Shown here: positions 15,822 through 24,980 of the stretch, piece after piece
Numbering within the stretch: position 1 is the first letter of the stretch
Layout of the letters: each line of letters begins with the position of its first letter
Origin: Akkermansia sp.
GTDB lineage: Bacteria; Verrucomicrobiota; Verrucomicrobiia; Verrucomicrobiales; Akkermansiaceae
DNA length: 64,000 nt
Direction of reading: 5' to 3'
NCBI GenBank assembly: GCA_017521405.1
Contig: JAFXCP010000006.1
Location: forward strand, 1-64,000
Made by a program: the position numbers and the translations under genes
The notes under the pieces: generated by a model
Told to the model about the DNA's origin: nothing
What the model saw: the letters and a program-made list of their open reading frames with translations, nothing else
Databases searched by the model: none

Positions 15822-15893
15822 AGCGGATGATGGGATTCGAACCCACGACATCAACCTTGGCAAGGTTGCGCTCTACCACTGAGCTACATCCGC
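15822..15893 (-). tRNA. tRNA-Gly (GCC), copy 1
   Basis: Same 72-nt sequence as 15731-15802, separated by 19 nt. Both are probably co-transcribed from the promoter at 15936-15963. Confidence 0.95.
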
Positions 15894-15935
15894 ATGTTTT
15901 GTTTTTGTTTCCCGCCGTGGCGTGGAAGCGGGCTC

Positions 15936-15963
15936 ATTATACGCGAATCTTACCGCAAAGCAA
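15936..15963 (-). promoter_or_regulatory. Promoter of tRNA-Gly pair
   Basis: TTGCTT (15963-15958), 16 bp, TATAAT (15941-15936). Confidence 0.75.
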
Positions 15964-16018
15964 GACTTTTTTTGAAAAAAATGAGTTTTTTTTGATTGCC
16001 GCTCGTGGGTAAGAGTGC

Positions 16019-16996
16019 TTAAGGCTTGTGTTTACTCCATCTGCGTGCGAGGTAAGCACAGAGCATAAGTTGCACTTGGTGAAAGACCATGAGAGGAAGA
16101 AGTAGATTGTTGTCCAGACTGCCGAAGATGGCCAGCATCATGGGGGCACCGACGGCCAGACTTTTTTTTGAACCGCAGAAAACGATGGTGATGCGGTCTT
16201 CCCGGGGGAAGCCCAGAAGGCGGCTTGTGCCAAAAGTGGCGGCAAAGGTGAGGAGCAGCAGGAGGGTGCAGGCGAGTACGAGCCAGAGGAGTTGCATGGC
16301 ATGCAGGTGCTGCCAGTAGCCTTGGGCGGTGGCATTGGAGAAGGCCGTGTAAACCACGAGCCAAATGGTGCCTTTATCGTTCCAGCTGATGAGGGCTCGG
16401 TGGCGCTCCACCCAGAGCCGGAGCCAAGGTCGGCTGAGCTGTCCCAGCAGGAATGGCAGAAGAATTTGGTAACAGATTTGCAGGATGGAATCCAGCCCCA
16501 CGGCAGTATTGTTTTCGGCATCTATGGCAAAGAGCAGACTTACCAGAAAGGGGGTAAGGATGACGCCTAATAGACTGGAAACGGAGGCGGAACACACTGC
16601 TGCCGGTATGTTCCCTCCGGCCACGGATGTGAATGCAATACTGCTTTGAACGGTTGAGGGTAAGCAAGCTACATAGAGTAAGCCGGAGTATAGTGCCGCT
16701 CCCACCATGGGCTCGAACAGGGGGCGGAGCAGGGGGACAACCAGCGGGAAAAAGATGAAGGTGAATCCCAGTACGATGGCTTGCAAACGCCAGTTCAGCA
16801 GCCCCTTAATGACAGATTGCCGGGAGAGTTTGGCTCCATACAGGAAAAATAGTAGGATGATGGCGGTATTGGTGAGCCCATCGAAGAAGATGGCCGTGTT
16901 TCCTTGGCAAGGAGCAACGAGCCCCATGCCTAGCGCCAGAAGAATGCCGGCTGTAAAAACATCGAAGAACGATGCGAGCTGCTGCCGAAGTGGCAT
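16019..16996 (-). CDS. SBF-like (bile acid:Na+ symporter family) transporter
   Basis: 325 aa with about ten hydrophobic helices. CLPSTVQSSIAFTSVAGGN (near 113) and FCGSKKSLAVGAPM (near 275) are signatures of the SBF-like family (YfeH/RCH1 group). Members are inner-membrane carriers coupled to sodium. Despite the family name, bile acid need not be the substrate. The start lies 18 nt after the topB stop with an AAGGG ribosome-binding site, so it is probably the second gene of a topB operon. Confidence 0.85.
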   Translation of the reverse strand: MPLRQQLASFFDVFTAGILLALGMGLVAPCQGNTAIFFDGLTNTAIILLFFLYGAKLSRQSVIKGLLNWRLQAIVLGFTFIFFPLVVPLLRPLFEPMVGAALYSGLLYVACLPSTVQSSIAFTSVAGGNIPAAVCSASVSSLLGVILTPFLVSLLFAIDAENNTAVGLDSILQICYQILLPFLLGQLSRPWLRLWVERHRALISWNDKGTIWLVVYTAFSNATAQGYWQHLHAMQLLWLVLACTLLLLLTFAATFGTSRLLGFPREDRITIVFCGSKKSLAVGAPMMLAIFGSLDNNLLLPLMVFHQVQLMLCAYLARRWSKHKP

Positions 16997-17014
16997 GGGA
17001 AGACCCTTGTTTTG

Positions 17015-19888
17015 TTATTTGCGGGGGGGAAATTCGTAGCTTACTCGTCCGGTGGAGCTGTTGAAGATGAGGTAGGCATCAAACTTCTTGCCGCTTTTGT
17101 GGCTCACAAAGTCCCTGATAAGTTCAGTCTTGCCTTTGGTGAGGAGCTTGGCCACTATTTCCGGGGAGAGCGAGACGCCGCACATGGTGTGAGGGATGAC
17201 AAGTGCCTTTTTGTTTTTGCCGAAGGTGAGCCCGGGTACATGCCATGCGGCCTCTGTTTCAAGGAGTTCATATTCTCCGTTTTTGCCTTTTATTTTAAGC
17301 GCACCATGCCGTTGTGCCTTGGAGAGGTCTTCCACTGTGGCATCTGCTGCGGTGAATTTTTTGTCTGCTTTGTCGGCCGTGTTTTTTTTGCTTTTATCTC
17401 TGGGCGGGAATTCGAAGCTCACATTTCCTTTGTGGGAATCCAGCACGAGGTAGGCATCGAACTTGCGTCCGCTTTTTTGGCTGATGAAGTCTGTGAGTAA
17501 ATCACTTTTTCCGGTGCTGAGGATTTGGAGCATTTGGGATTCCGGGATTTCTCGCCCCAGAATGAGGCGGGACATGGTGAGCCCCTTGCGACCGTTACTT
17601 TGGGTAAACTCCGGCACATGCCATTGCTTATCGTTTTCAAGGATTTCCAATTCGCCCTGATTCAGTACCGGATATTTCCCGAGGGTGCGGGAGTCCGTCT
17701 GTTGGGCTGCATCTCCGTTTGTGCTTTGGCGGTCGTTTTCGAAATAGAATTCCGCTTTCCACCCTGAGCGTTCCGTGGCCGGGGGGATAAGGCGCAGTCC
17801 GGCCTTGAAGGGTTTGCCGAATTTGGAGCGGAAACCATCCATCACCGGCAGTTCTTTTGTGGTGATGAGTTCCGAGAGCTGGGTATCGCTCAGGTTATAA
17901 CCGGCGTGAATGCGGCGGATGCGGAATTTGCAGCTATTGCAGGAGATGGCATCGACCTTGCTGCTCAAACCCATAGCACCGCAGGAGGGGCAGGGAATAT
18001 CCAAATCCGGATTGCTGCCGGTTTGCATGTAGGTGCGAACGGCTTCCACAATATCGGAGGTGTATTGGCGGATGTCGCGCATAAAGGTGTTGCGGTCCAG
18101 TGTGCCGCTTTCCATTTGTTTGAGGCGGTATTCCCATTCGCCTGTGAGTTCCGGGCTGGAGAGTGTGCTGAGCCCGATTTTTCCGAGGAGGTCGATAAGA
18201 TCCATGCCCCGGCGGGTTGCGATGAGGTCCTTACCCTCGCGTGCAATGTATTCCTGAGTAATGAGTCCTTCGATGATGGCGGCTCGGGTGGCCGGTGTGC
18301 CAAGGCCCCGCTCCTTCATCGCATCGGCCAAATCCTCGTCCTCCACGAGTTTGCCGGCTGTTTCCATTGCGGTCAGGAGTGTGGCTTCTGTGTAGGCCGC
18401 CGGGGCTTTAGTTTGTTCTTGCCGTGGTTGGATATTTTGGGTATCCACCAGCTCGTTGGGGGTAATGCGGGGAAGCTCGTCTTTTTTCTTCTTATCGGAG
18501 CCGTACAGAATGCGCCATCCCGCTTGAAGCTGCACGCGACCATGTGTGTAGAAATGGTCGCAGACTCCGGGGCTGTTCACTATGGTAATCCGTTCTGTGT
18601 CTTCGTATTCTGCATTGGGCATAAATACGCCCAGGAAGCGTTGGACAACCAGTGTGAAAATGCGTGCAGCATCCCCGGTGAGTGATACGAAGCGCCCGGT
18701 GGGGATAATGGCAAAGTGGTCGCTTACTTTGCTGCTATCGAATACTCGTTTGCTGGGGCGGATGCTGTGAGTGTCCAGAATTTGGCGAGCGTAGGGAGCC
18801 ATTTCCGGCATGCCTTCTGCAATGGCCTCTACGGTGCGCGCAGCGATTTTCAGGTAATCGTTTGGCAGGAATTTGGAATCTGTGCGGGGATAGGTCAGCA
18901 CTTTGTGTTTTTCGTAGCATTCCTGCGCCAGCTGAAGGGTGCGGCGAGCGGAGAAGCCGAAACGGTTGCTGGCTTCCTTTTGCAGGCTGGTAAGATCAAA
19001 GAGCAGGGGTGCGGGCATGGACACCGGTTTACGGGTTTCCTGCACGCCGGCTTTTTTGCCGTGGCAGCGGGCGGCAATGGCTTCTGCCGTAGCTTGTTCC
19101 CACAGGCGTTCTTTGGTGCGTTGGGGGGCTTGGTCGTCCTTTTTCCAAGCCGGATCGAACCAGCGTCCGTTGTAGCAGCCTTGGGTGCCGGCAAAGGTGG
19201 CATGAACCTCGTAATAGGTCTCCGGGGTAAAGGTCAAAATGTCTTTTTGTCGTGCGGCCAGAATGGCCAGAGTCGGCGTTTGGACTCGACCGGTGGGGGT
19301 AACATTAAACCCGCCTGCGCCGGATTGTAAGACGGTGAGGGCTCGGGTGCTGTTGAGCCCTACAAGCCAATCCGATTCGGAGCGGCAGGTGGCGGCGGCG
19401 GCGAGGTTTTGCATGGTTTCATCGCTCTTCAAATGGTGCCATGCTTCCAGAATGGAATCATCCGTCATGCTTTGCATCCAGAGGCGGCGGATGGGTTTGC
19501 GGATTTTTCCGAAACGGATGATGTTTCGGAAGATGAGTTCACCTTCACGGCCGGCATCACAGGCGTTGACGAGGAGCGATACTTCTTTGTTGCGCGCAAG
19601 TTTGAGTACTTTTTTGAGTTTGTCCGTAGATTTGGAGATGGGTTCCAGCTCCATTTCTGCCGGCATTACGGGCAGATACTCCATTTTCCACGGCAGACTT
19701 TTTCCATCCTCCGTTTGTGGTTTTTTCTGTTCTACCAAATGGCCTACGGCAGAGGTGATGATACATTCACTATTACTATAACAGGCATTGGCATCATCTT
19801 TTTTGAATTTGCCCAGCTCTTTGCCAAGCACACGGGCTAAATCCGTGGCTACGCTGGGTTTCTCTGCGATAATGAGGGTCTTGGCCAT
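17015..19888 (-). CDS. topB: DNA topoisomerase III
   Basis: 957 aa type IA topoisomerase. The Toprim domain starts at E9 (AEKPS) and has DAGREGE at 111-117. The catalytic tyrosine is Y333 in LTYPRTDSKF. The C terminus carries a zinc-like CPSCGAMG...CNSCKF segment and about three repeats of the topoisomerase C-terminal domain; two end FDAYLVLDSHKGNVSFEFPPR and FDAYLIFNSSTGRVSYEFPPR. The enzyme passes single strands to relax negative supercoils and decatenate DNA. It is longer than E. coli TopB (about 650 aa) because of the repeats. A promoter lies ~45 nt upstream. Confidence 0.93.
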   Translation of the reverse strand: MAKTLIIAEKPSVATDLARVLGKELGKFKKDDANACYSNSECIITSAVGHLVEQKKPQTEDGKSLPWKMEYLPVMPAEMELEPISKSTDKLKKVLKLARNKEVSLLVNACDAGREGELIFRNIIRFGKIRKPIRRLWMQSMTDDSILEAWHHLKSDETMQNLAAAATCRSESDWLVGLNSTRALTVLQSGAGGFNVTPTGRVQTPTLAILAARQKDILTFTPETYYEVHATFAGTQGCYNGRWFDPAWKKDDQAPQRTKERLWEQATAEAIAARCHGKKAGVQETRKPVSMPAPLLFDLTSLQKEASNRFGFSARRTLQLAQECYEKHKVLTYPRTDSKFLPNDYLKIAARTVEAIAEGMPEMAPYARQILDTHSIRPSKRVFDSSKVSDHFAIIPTGRFVSLTGDAARIFTLVVQRFLGVFMPNAEYEDTERITIVNSPGVCDHFYTHGRVQLQAGWRILYGSDKKKKDELPRITPNELVDTQNIQPRQEQTKAPAAYTEATLLTAMETAGKLVEDEDLADAMKERGLGTPATRAAIIEGLITQEYIAREGKDLIATRRGMDLIDLLGKIGLSTLSSPELTGEWEYRLKQMESGTLDRNTFMRDIRQYTSDIVEAVRTYMQTGSNPDLDIPCPSCGAMGLSSKVDAISCNSCKFRIRRIHAGYNLSDTQLSELITTKELPVMDGFRSKFGKPFKAGLRLIPPATERSGWKAEFYFENDRQSTNGDAAQQTDSRTLGKYPVLNQGELEILENDKQWHVPEFTQSNGRKGLTMSRLILGREIPESQMLQILSTGKSDLLTDFISQKSGRKFDAYLVLDSHKGNVSFEFPPRDKSKKNTADKADKKFTAADATVEDLSKAQRHGALKIKGKNGEYELLETEAAWHVPGLTFGKNKKALVIPHTMCGVSLSPEIVAKLLTKGKTELIRDFVSHKSGKKFDAYLIFNSSTGRVSYEFPPRK

Positions 19889-19928
19889 GGTGGTGGTATT
19901 GGCTCTTTTTAGAGTTGCGCTGGTTTTT

Positions 19929-19958
19929 ATTAGTGGAGAAAAGCGCGTACACTGTCAA
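19929..19958 (-). promoter_or_regulatory. topB promoter
   Basis: TTGACA (19958-19953), 18 bp, ACTAAT (19934-19929). The leader is about 35 nt. Confidence 0.55.
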
Positions 19959-20055
19959 GAAAAAAATGGGTGCTGTGCCGGGACTCTTTTGCTTCTTCCT
20001 ACGGAAGGATAAGTAAAGAAACTTTTTTTACTATGGGGCTTCGGTGCCTTTTTGC

Positions 20056-20084
20056 TTGCCAAATGAGCTTGCTGTGGGTAGAAT
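20056..20084 (+). promoter_or_regulatory. Promoter of hexosamine nucleotidyltransferase/kinase operon
   Basis: TTGCCA (20056-20061), 17 bp, TAGAAT (20079-20084). The leader is about 40 nt. Confidence 0.65.
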
Positions 20085-20130
20085 GCTGCCATCCGCTTCG
20101 TCGGAACAGTATTTTCCAATATCTATTATC

Positions 20131-21039
20131 ATGAAACCTACACTTCTTGTACTTGCAGCAGGTATGGGCAGCCGTTATGGTGGCCTGAAGCAGCTTGACC
20201 CCATGGGCCCCAATGGCGAGGTGATTCTCGACTATTCTGTGTATGATGCCATCCGTGCCGGTTTCGGTAAGGTGGTGTTCATCATCCGCAAGGATTTTGA
20301 AGAGGCATTCAAAGCTCAGGTCGGCGCACGTTTTGCCGGTAAGATTGAGGTGGACTATGCCTTCCAGTGTCTGGATGATTTGCCCGAAGGGTACACGGTG
20401 CCGGAAGGGCGCGTGAAGCCTTGGGGAACGGCTCATGCCCTTTTGGCTGCCCGTGATGTGGTGAAGGAACCCTTTGGCGTGGTGAACGCTGATGATTTCT
20501 ACGGTGCCGATGCTTTCCTGAAGGCTGCCGAGTTCCTTACCGCTACTCCCGCTGCCGATGGCAAGGAGCATTACGGCATGATTGGGTATCCGCTCAAGAA
20601 TACCCTGTCCGACCATGGCGATGTGAATCGCGGTATTTGCGGTATTAAGGATGGCTACCTCGATAGCGTGGAGGAGTACACCAAGATTAAGATGGAAGAG
20701 GATGGTGTGTGCCGCGGTGATAGTCTCTCCGGCGAGCGCAATCCTGTGGACCCCGAGGAGCTTGTTTCCATGAACTTTTGGGTATTCCCGGCCAGCTTTA
20801 TCGGCCTGATTCAGGAGCACTTTACTCGTTTCTTAGCTGCTCATGGCACGGAGCTTAAGAGCGAGTGCTACATTCCCACAGTTGTGGACGAGCTGATTCA
20901 TAACGGCAAAGCTGATTGCAGTGTGATTAAGACTACGGCTAACTGGCTGGGGGTGACGTATCCCAGCGATAAGCCCGCTGTGGTGGAAAGCATTGCCCAG
21001 CTTGTGCAGGAAGGTGTTTACCCTGCCCAACTTGGTTAA
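20131..21039 (+). CDS. Sugar-1-phosphate nucleotidyltransferase-like protein
   Basis: 302 aa. The N-terminal LVLAAGMGSRYGGLKQLDP motif is the nucleotide-binding loop of the GT-A-like NTP transferase fold, and VNADDFYG supplies the metal-binding Asp. It should join a sugar 1-phosphate to an NTP. The next gene, 20 nt downstream, encodes an N-acetylhexosamine-kinase-like protein, so GlcNAc- or GalNAc-1-phosphate is a likely substrate (inference by analogy with the bifidobacterial nahK/lnp pathway). The start at MKPTLLVLAAG is the only one that puts the loop at the N terminus as in the family. Confidence 0.8.
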   Translation: MKPTLLVLAAGMGSRYGGLKQLDPMGPNGEVILDYSVYDAIRAGFGKVVFIIRKDFEEAFKAQVGARFAGKIEVDYAFQCLDDLPEGYTVPEGRVKPWGTAHALLAARDVVKEPFGVVNADDFYGADAFLKAAEFLTATPAADGKEHYGMIGYPLKNTLSDHGDVNRGICGIKDGYLDSVEEYTKIKMEEDGVCRGDSLSGERNPVDPEELVSMNFWVFPASFIGLIQEHFTRFLAAHGTELKSECYIPTVVDELIHNGKADCSVIKTTANWLGVTYPSDKPAVVESIAQLVQEGVYPAQLG

Positions 21040-21059
21040 TTCCTACGATTTTCCTGACT

Positions 21060-22151
21060 ATGTTCGATTTAAAGAAAATCGCGGCTCAGTTTGATTTGCG
21101 CGGGGATTTCGTCTTTGGCTGTCCATATGGCTCCGGCCATATTAATGATACGTTCCGTATTGAGGTGGATCAGGCCGGCATCCGTGTGCGCTTCATCTTG
21201 CAGCGCGTCAATAGTAATGTTTTCCGCCAGCCCATTCCCTTGATGGAGAATGTGAAGCGAGTAACGGATGAGGCTCTGCGCGTGCTGCTGGCCGAGGGGT
21301 GCAAGGAAGCATACCGCCGCACCCTGACTATCATTCCTGCCTGCGATGGCAAGCCCTATGTGCAGGATGAGGAAGGCAATGTATGGCGTGTGTACCCCTT
21401 CATTGAGCGGGCTCGCACGTACGATATGATTGAGAATCCGTCCCAGTGCATTGAGGTGGCTCGCGCTTTCGGTAATTTCCAGAAGCTGGGGGCAAACCTG
21501 CCCGGAGAACCTCTGTTTGAGACGATTCCTGATTTCCATAACACAACAAAGCGCTTCCAGAATTTCCAGAAGGCTATTGCTGCGGACCCTCTGGGGCGTG
21601 CTAAGAGCGTGCAAAAGGAGATTGACTGGTACCTTTCTCGTGAGGCTGATTGCCACAAGGTAGTGAATTACCTTGCCTCCGGCGAGCTGCCGCTGCGTGT
21701 AACTCATAACGACACGAAGCTGAATAACGTGATGCTGGATGACGTGACGGGTGAGGGAATTTGCGTAATCGACCTTGATACGACGATGCCGGGTTCTTCC
21801 CTGTATGACTTCGGAGATATGATTCGTACCTCCACCTCTCCCGCAGCGGAAGATGAGAAAGATCTTTCTCTGGTGACGATGCGCATGGAATACTTCGAGG
21901 CTCTGGCTAAGGGCTATTGTGAGGCCGCCTCCTTCCTTACTCCTCTGGAGAAGGAGCTGCTTCCGTTCTCCGGCAAGTTGCTGACGATGGAATGCGGTAT
22001 GCGCTTCCTGACGGACTATCTGGAGGGGGACACCTACTTCAAGATTAAGCGTCCGGAGCATAATCTGGATCGTACGCGTACACAGATGGCTTTGGTGGAA
22101 TCCATCGAATCCCAGATGGATGCCATGATGAAGGTGGTGGAGAAGTATTAA
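21060..22151 (+). CDS. N-acetylhexosamine 1-kinase-like phosphotransferase
   Basis: 363 aa of the aminoglycoside-phosphotransferase (APH) fold. The catalytic loop is THNDTKLNNVMLD (Brenner-type HxDxxxxN) and the metal-binding loop is VIDLDTTMPG. Overall pattern (GSGHINDTF, FILQRVN, RVYPFIERARTYD) matches NahK-type kinases that phosphorylate free GlcNAc/GalNAc at C1. It sits directly behind a sugar nucleotidyltransferase, consistent with anomeric phosphorylation followed by nucleotide activation of mucin-derived hexosamines. Cytoplasmic. Substrate is inferred, not proven. Confidence 0.85.
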   Translation: MFDLKKIAAQFDLRGDFVFGCPYGSGHINDTFRIEVDQAGIRVRFILQRVNSNVFRQPIPLMENVKRVTDEALRVLLAEGCKEAYRRTLTIIPACDGKPYVQDEEGNVWRVYPFIERARTYDMIENPSQCIEVARAFGNFQKLGANLPGEPLFETIPDFHNTTKRFQNFQKAIAADPLGRAKSVQKEIDWYLSREADCHKVVNYLASGELPLRVTHNDTKLNNVMLDDVTGEGICVIDLDTTMPGSSLYDFGDMIRTSTSPAAEDEKDLSLVTMRMEYFEALAKGYCEAASFLTPLEKELLPFSGKLLTMECGMRFLTDYLEGDTYFKIKRPEHNLDRTRTQMALVESIESQMDAMMKVVEKY

Positions 22152-22170
22152 TCCCGCCCCTGAGCTTTGA

Positions 22171-22210
22171 TAAAAAGGAACCGCCGGCAGGAATATCTGC
22201 CGGCGGTTCC
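22171..22210 (-). terminator. Terminator between convergent genes
   Basis: GGAACCGCCGGCAG (22177-22190) pairs with 22197-22210, a perfect 14-bp stem. The T-run lies on the minus strand, so it mainly ends the Kdo-transferase transcript. Confidence 0.85.
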
Positions 22211-22229
22211 TGCGTAGTATGGGGAGGAG

Positions 22230-23516
22230 TTATGGCTGCGGAAGGTACAGCTCTTCCACAAGCAGAACGCTGCGACGTGTAGCTCCGGAGTGGAGTTGAA
22301 GAGCCGCGAAGGCACGCTCAGCACGGGCTGCTGTGGCTTCCTTGTCCTGCAAAGCATGGCATATGGATTGAGTAAGATTCTCTGCTGAGCAGCGGATAAT
22401 ACCATCTTCTTTTTCCAAAAGGGCAACCAAGTCGGCAAAGTTAGTCATGTCCGGCCCGGTGATGACAGGTTTGCGGGCCGCTATGGCCTCTACCGGATTT
22501 TGCCCGCCACTGGCAAGGAAACTCTTGCCGATGACAACACAATCCGCTAGGAAAGTCCAGTCGCGAAGTTCCCCCGTAGTGTCTGCAATGTAACAGGCAT
22601 TATCCGGGATGGTGGCGGGAAGGCTACCGGCAGTGCGAAGAATGGGGAAGAAGCCGGCCGCTTGAAGTTCGTTTACTACTGTTTGGCGGCGTTCTGCATG
22701 GCGGGGAACAATGAGGGGGAATGCGCCGGCTTCCCGAATGGAAGAGGCTATAAGGGCTTCTTCCCCGGCATGGGTGGACGCTGCTAATACTACCGAGCGT
22801 TCTCCACGGATGCTGTCCAAAAGTGTGCGGAAATCCTCTCGCTCGGATTGGGGGGCATCTCCCATGACATCGAATTTGATGCTTCCGGCCACACGGATAA
22901 TATCGGGGGCTACGCCAATGTGAGCAAAGCGTTCCCGGTCACTCTCGTTTTGGGTGGCTAGCATGGTGAGTCTGGAGAACAGGAGGGAGGTGATGCCCCG
23001 CACCTTGGCATAGCGCCCTTCACTTCGGGGCGAGAGGCGAGCATTCAGCATAATCATGGGGATGCGGAGGCGGTGGCAGGCTTCTGCAAAGTTCGGCCAG
23101 AGTTCTGCCTCAATCAGTACGACTGCGCGAGGATTAAAGCGGCGCAGGCAACGCCCGGAGAGACCGGGTATATCCAAGGGGGAGTAGAGTGCTCGCACTC
23201 CGGGCAGGGCTGCATCTCTCGCCACTTGGTGGCCGGTGGCGGTGCTGGTAGCCAAAACGACGGGTTCCGTGTGGGTTTTGCACCATTCCCGGATGAATTT
23301 GAGGGCAATAAAAACTTCTCCCACACTAACGGCATGAACGTAGAGCCCTCCCTGTGGTTCTTCGTTGCGGGGCATACGATAAATGCCGAAGCGTTCCAGT
23401 AATCCCGTACCGAATCCCCCGCGTTTTTTCATTTTGATGAGGTAGCCCGGGATGGATACGATGAGGAATACGGGCAGGAGCAGATTGTACAGGAGAAGGA
23501 AGAGAATGCGTTTCAT
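22230..23516 (-). CDS. waaA: 3-deoxy-D-manno-octulosonic acid (Kdo) transferase
   Basis: 428 aa. An N-terminal membrane anchor (MKRILFLLLYNLLLPVFLIV) is followed by the GT-B glycosyltransferase of lipid A assembly. Family marks are VHAVSVGEV, EAELWPNF, LNARLSPRS, the AASTHAGEE loop and GGQNPVEAIA. It transfers Kdo from CMP-Kdo to the lipid A precursor at the inner face of the inner membrane, which implies a Gram-negative envelope. The ATG overlaps the rsmD stop by 4 nt. Numbers of Kdo units added cannot be told. Confidence 0.92.
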   Translation of the reverse strand: MKRILFLLLYNLLLPVFLIVSIPGYLIKMKKRGGFGTGLLERFGIYRMPRNEEPQGGLYVHAVSVGEVFIALKFIREWCKTHTEPVVLATSTATGHQVARDAALPGVRALYSPLDIPGLSGRCLRRFNPRAVVLIEAELWPNFAEACHRLRIPMIMLNARLSPRSEGRYAKVRGITSLLFSRLTMLATQNESDRERFAHIGVAPDIIRVAGSIKFDVMGDAPQSEREDFRTLLDSIRGERSVVLAASTHAGEEALIASSIREAGAFPLIVPRHAERRQTVVNELQAAGFFPILRTAGSLPATIPDNACYIADTTGELRDWTFLADCVVIGKSFLASGGQNPVEAIAARKPVITGPDMTNFADLVALLEKEDGIIRCSAENLTQSICHALQDKEATAARAERAFAALQLHSGATRRSVLLVEELYLPQP

Positions 23517-24085
23517 ATGGTCTGGGGGCTGTGCCGATAAAATAGGATGGTGTTTTTTCCATAGGTGCGGGTGTCCACGATTTCCCACCCGGGAAAGTCT
23601 CGGGAATGGGCATCCCCCACACCATAGCCCAGCTGGGCTTCTGCTATAAAATAGCCGCCGGGTGCCAGTAGTTCATGCAAGCGGTCGGTGAGGATTTCTG
23701 CTATCATATCCCGATCTCCCGGTGCTTTGCAATAGGGAGGATCGGCAAAGATGAGGTCGTACTTCCCGGCATCGCGTTTGACGAATTGCAGACAATCGCT
23801 CTGTGTTACGCTACCTCCGGGAAGGCGGCTTCGTTGCAGGTTTTCTTTGGCCATGGCACAAGAGGTGCGGGCGGCATCCACCATGCGGGCACTGGCCGCA
23901 CCACGGCTGAGTGCTTCAATCCCCACGCTGCCGGAACCGCAGAATAAATCCAATACGCGGGCTCCGTCTACCAACGGTCCCAGAATGTTGAAAAGTGCTT
24001 CCCGAACACGATCTTGGGTGGGGCGAACTTCGCCCTGAGGTACACGAATGGGGAGACCTTTAGCTGCTCCTGCGATAATTCTCAT
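23513..24085 (-). CDS. rsmD: 16S rRNA (guanine-N2)-methyltransferase RsmD
   Basis: 190 aa. N-terminal MRIIAGAAKG, RPTQDRVREALFN, SAM-binding LDLFCGSGSVGIEALSRGA and the catalytic DPPY motif identify RsmD, which methylates G966 of 16S rRNA. Length is normal. It is translationally coupled (4-nt overlap) with waaA. A weak hairpin lies upstream (24111-24149) and no clear promoter is seen, so read-through from the gene before it is possible. Confidence 0.92.
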   Translation of the reverse strand: MRIIAGAAKGLPIRVPQGEVRPTQDRVREALFNILGPLVDGARVLDLFCGSGSVGIEALSRGAASARMVDAARTSCAMAKENLQRSRLPGGSVTQSDCLQFVKRDAGKYDLIFADPPYCKAPGDRDMIAEILTDRLHELLAPGGYFIAEAQLGYGVGDAHSRDFPGWEIVDTRTYGKNTILFYRHSPQTI

Positions 24086-24110
24086 GTGCTGTGGGGCTGG
24101 GCGTGCAGAC

Positions 24111-24149
24111 GGGGATTCCGCTTGCGATAGGGCGCAGTGCAGAATCCCC
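24111..24149 (-). terminator. Intercistronic hairpin without U-tract
   Basis: GGGGATTC/GAATCCCC with an inner TGCG/CGCA stem. It lacks a T-run, so it may be an attenuating or mRNA-stabilising hairpin rather than a terminator. Confidence 0.4.
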
Positions 24150-24177
24150 GTTTGGTAAATAAGTGAGGGAAAGGTGC

Positions 24178-24942
24178 TTATTTGCGCCCGGGACGAGATA
24201 TGTGGGCACTGGTGGTCGTAATCGGGAAGCAGAGTACGTAGCCGTGGTTGGCAATGGGACTGCCGCTAATGACGGATTTTTCGGAGAGGTTGTAAACCAC
24301 GAAGACCATACGACCATTAGTCGTCTTGGAGACTCGTACCATTTCCGTCAGTTCAGAGAGAGAATCCTTGCGGGTCATTTTCCATTCGGAGCCGGTTTGG
24401 GCACCGAAGATGAACCGTTCATCTGCGTTCCATTCTCCGCCGGTAAGTTCTCCGTTGTTGGATGTCCATGTGTTTTTCTCTGCGTTGTAGCGCAGGGCAC
24501 CAATGGTGAGCGGCATGGAGGAGGAATCTGTAACACGAGTGCCGGAGAGAACGCTGTATGTCTTGCCGCCGTCGGTACTCTTCATGCCCATGCGAACTGC
24601 CGCCATGCTGACGAGTTTAACCTTTTTCCAGGCTTCGGCATATTTTTCGTATTCTTTTTTGTCCGGCCAGAGGTTGGCATTGTACTCCATGAGGAACATG
24701 GGGTTTAGTTTCTCATCAATCTCCTTGCGTTGCTCCGGGGTGAGTTTAGTGTAGCGTTCGATTGCGGCTCTATGAAGAGCTGTAAATTTTTCATCGGGAA
24801 TGGGCCGTACCACAGAGCCGGGCATTGTACTCCCATCGCAGGGAAGAATCCCATCCAGCGCAGCAGGGGCTGCCGCCATGGCTGCTGTGCTGAACATAAC
24901 AGTTACTGCCGCAGAAGCGGAAAAAGTTCGAAAAATGTTCAT
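24178..24942 (-). CDS. Exported hypothetical protein
   Basis: 254 aa. MNIFRTFSASAAVTVMFSTAAMAAAP is a signal peptide with an AMA-type cleavage site. The mature part has a helical segment KLTPEQRKEIDEKLNPMFLME and a beta-rich C-terminal half ending HISRPGRK. I know no family. The upstream ATG (24951) touches the -10 box directly and cannot be the start if the promoter is correct, so 24942 is chosen. Divergent to a small lipoprotein gene sharing the same -35 sequence. Confidence 0.65.
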   Translation of the reverse strand: MNIFRTFSASAAVTVMFSTAAMAAAPAALDGILPCDGSTMPGSVVRPIPDEKFTALHRAAIERYTKLTPEQRKEIDEKLNPMFLMEYNANLWPDKKEYEKYAEAWKKVKLVSMAAVRMGMKSTDGGKTYSVLSGTRVTDSSSMPLTIGALRYNAEKNTWTSNNGELTGGEWNADERFIFGAQTGSEWKMTRKDSLSELTEMVRVSKTTNGRMVFVVYNLSEKSVISGSPIANHGYVLCFPITTTSAHISRPGRK

Positions 24943-24951
24943 GTGCTTCAT

Positions 24952-24980
24952 AATCTAGCATCCTTTTTTTTTCTTGGCAA
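24952..24980 (-). promoter_or_regulatory. Promoter of exported protein; -35 shared with divergent promoter
   Basis: TTGCCA (24980-24975), 17 bp A-rich spacer, TAGATT (24957-24952), 9 nt to ATG 24942. The -35 lies within the odd palindrome TTCTTGGCAAGAA, which also supplies the divergent -35. Confidence 0.75.

Noticed and set aside
15731-15893. Tandem near-identical 72-bp repeats as a possible CRISPR-like unit
   Set aside because: They are two tRNA-Gly genes; only two copies and a full cloverleaf each.
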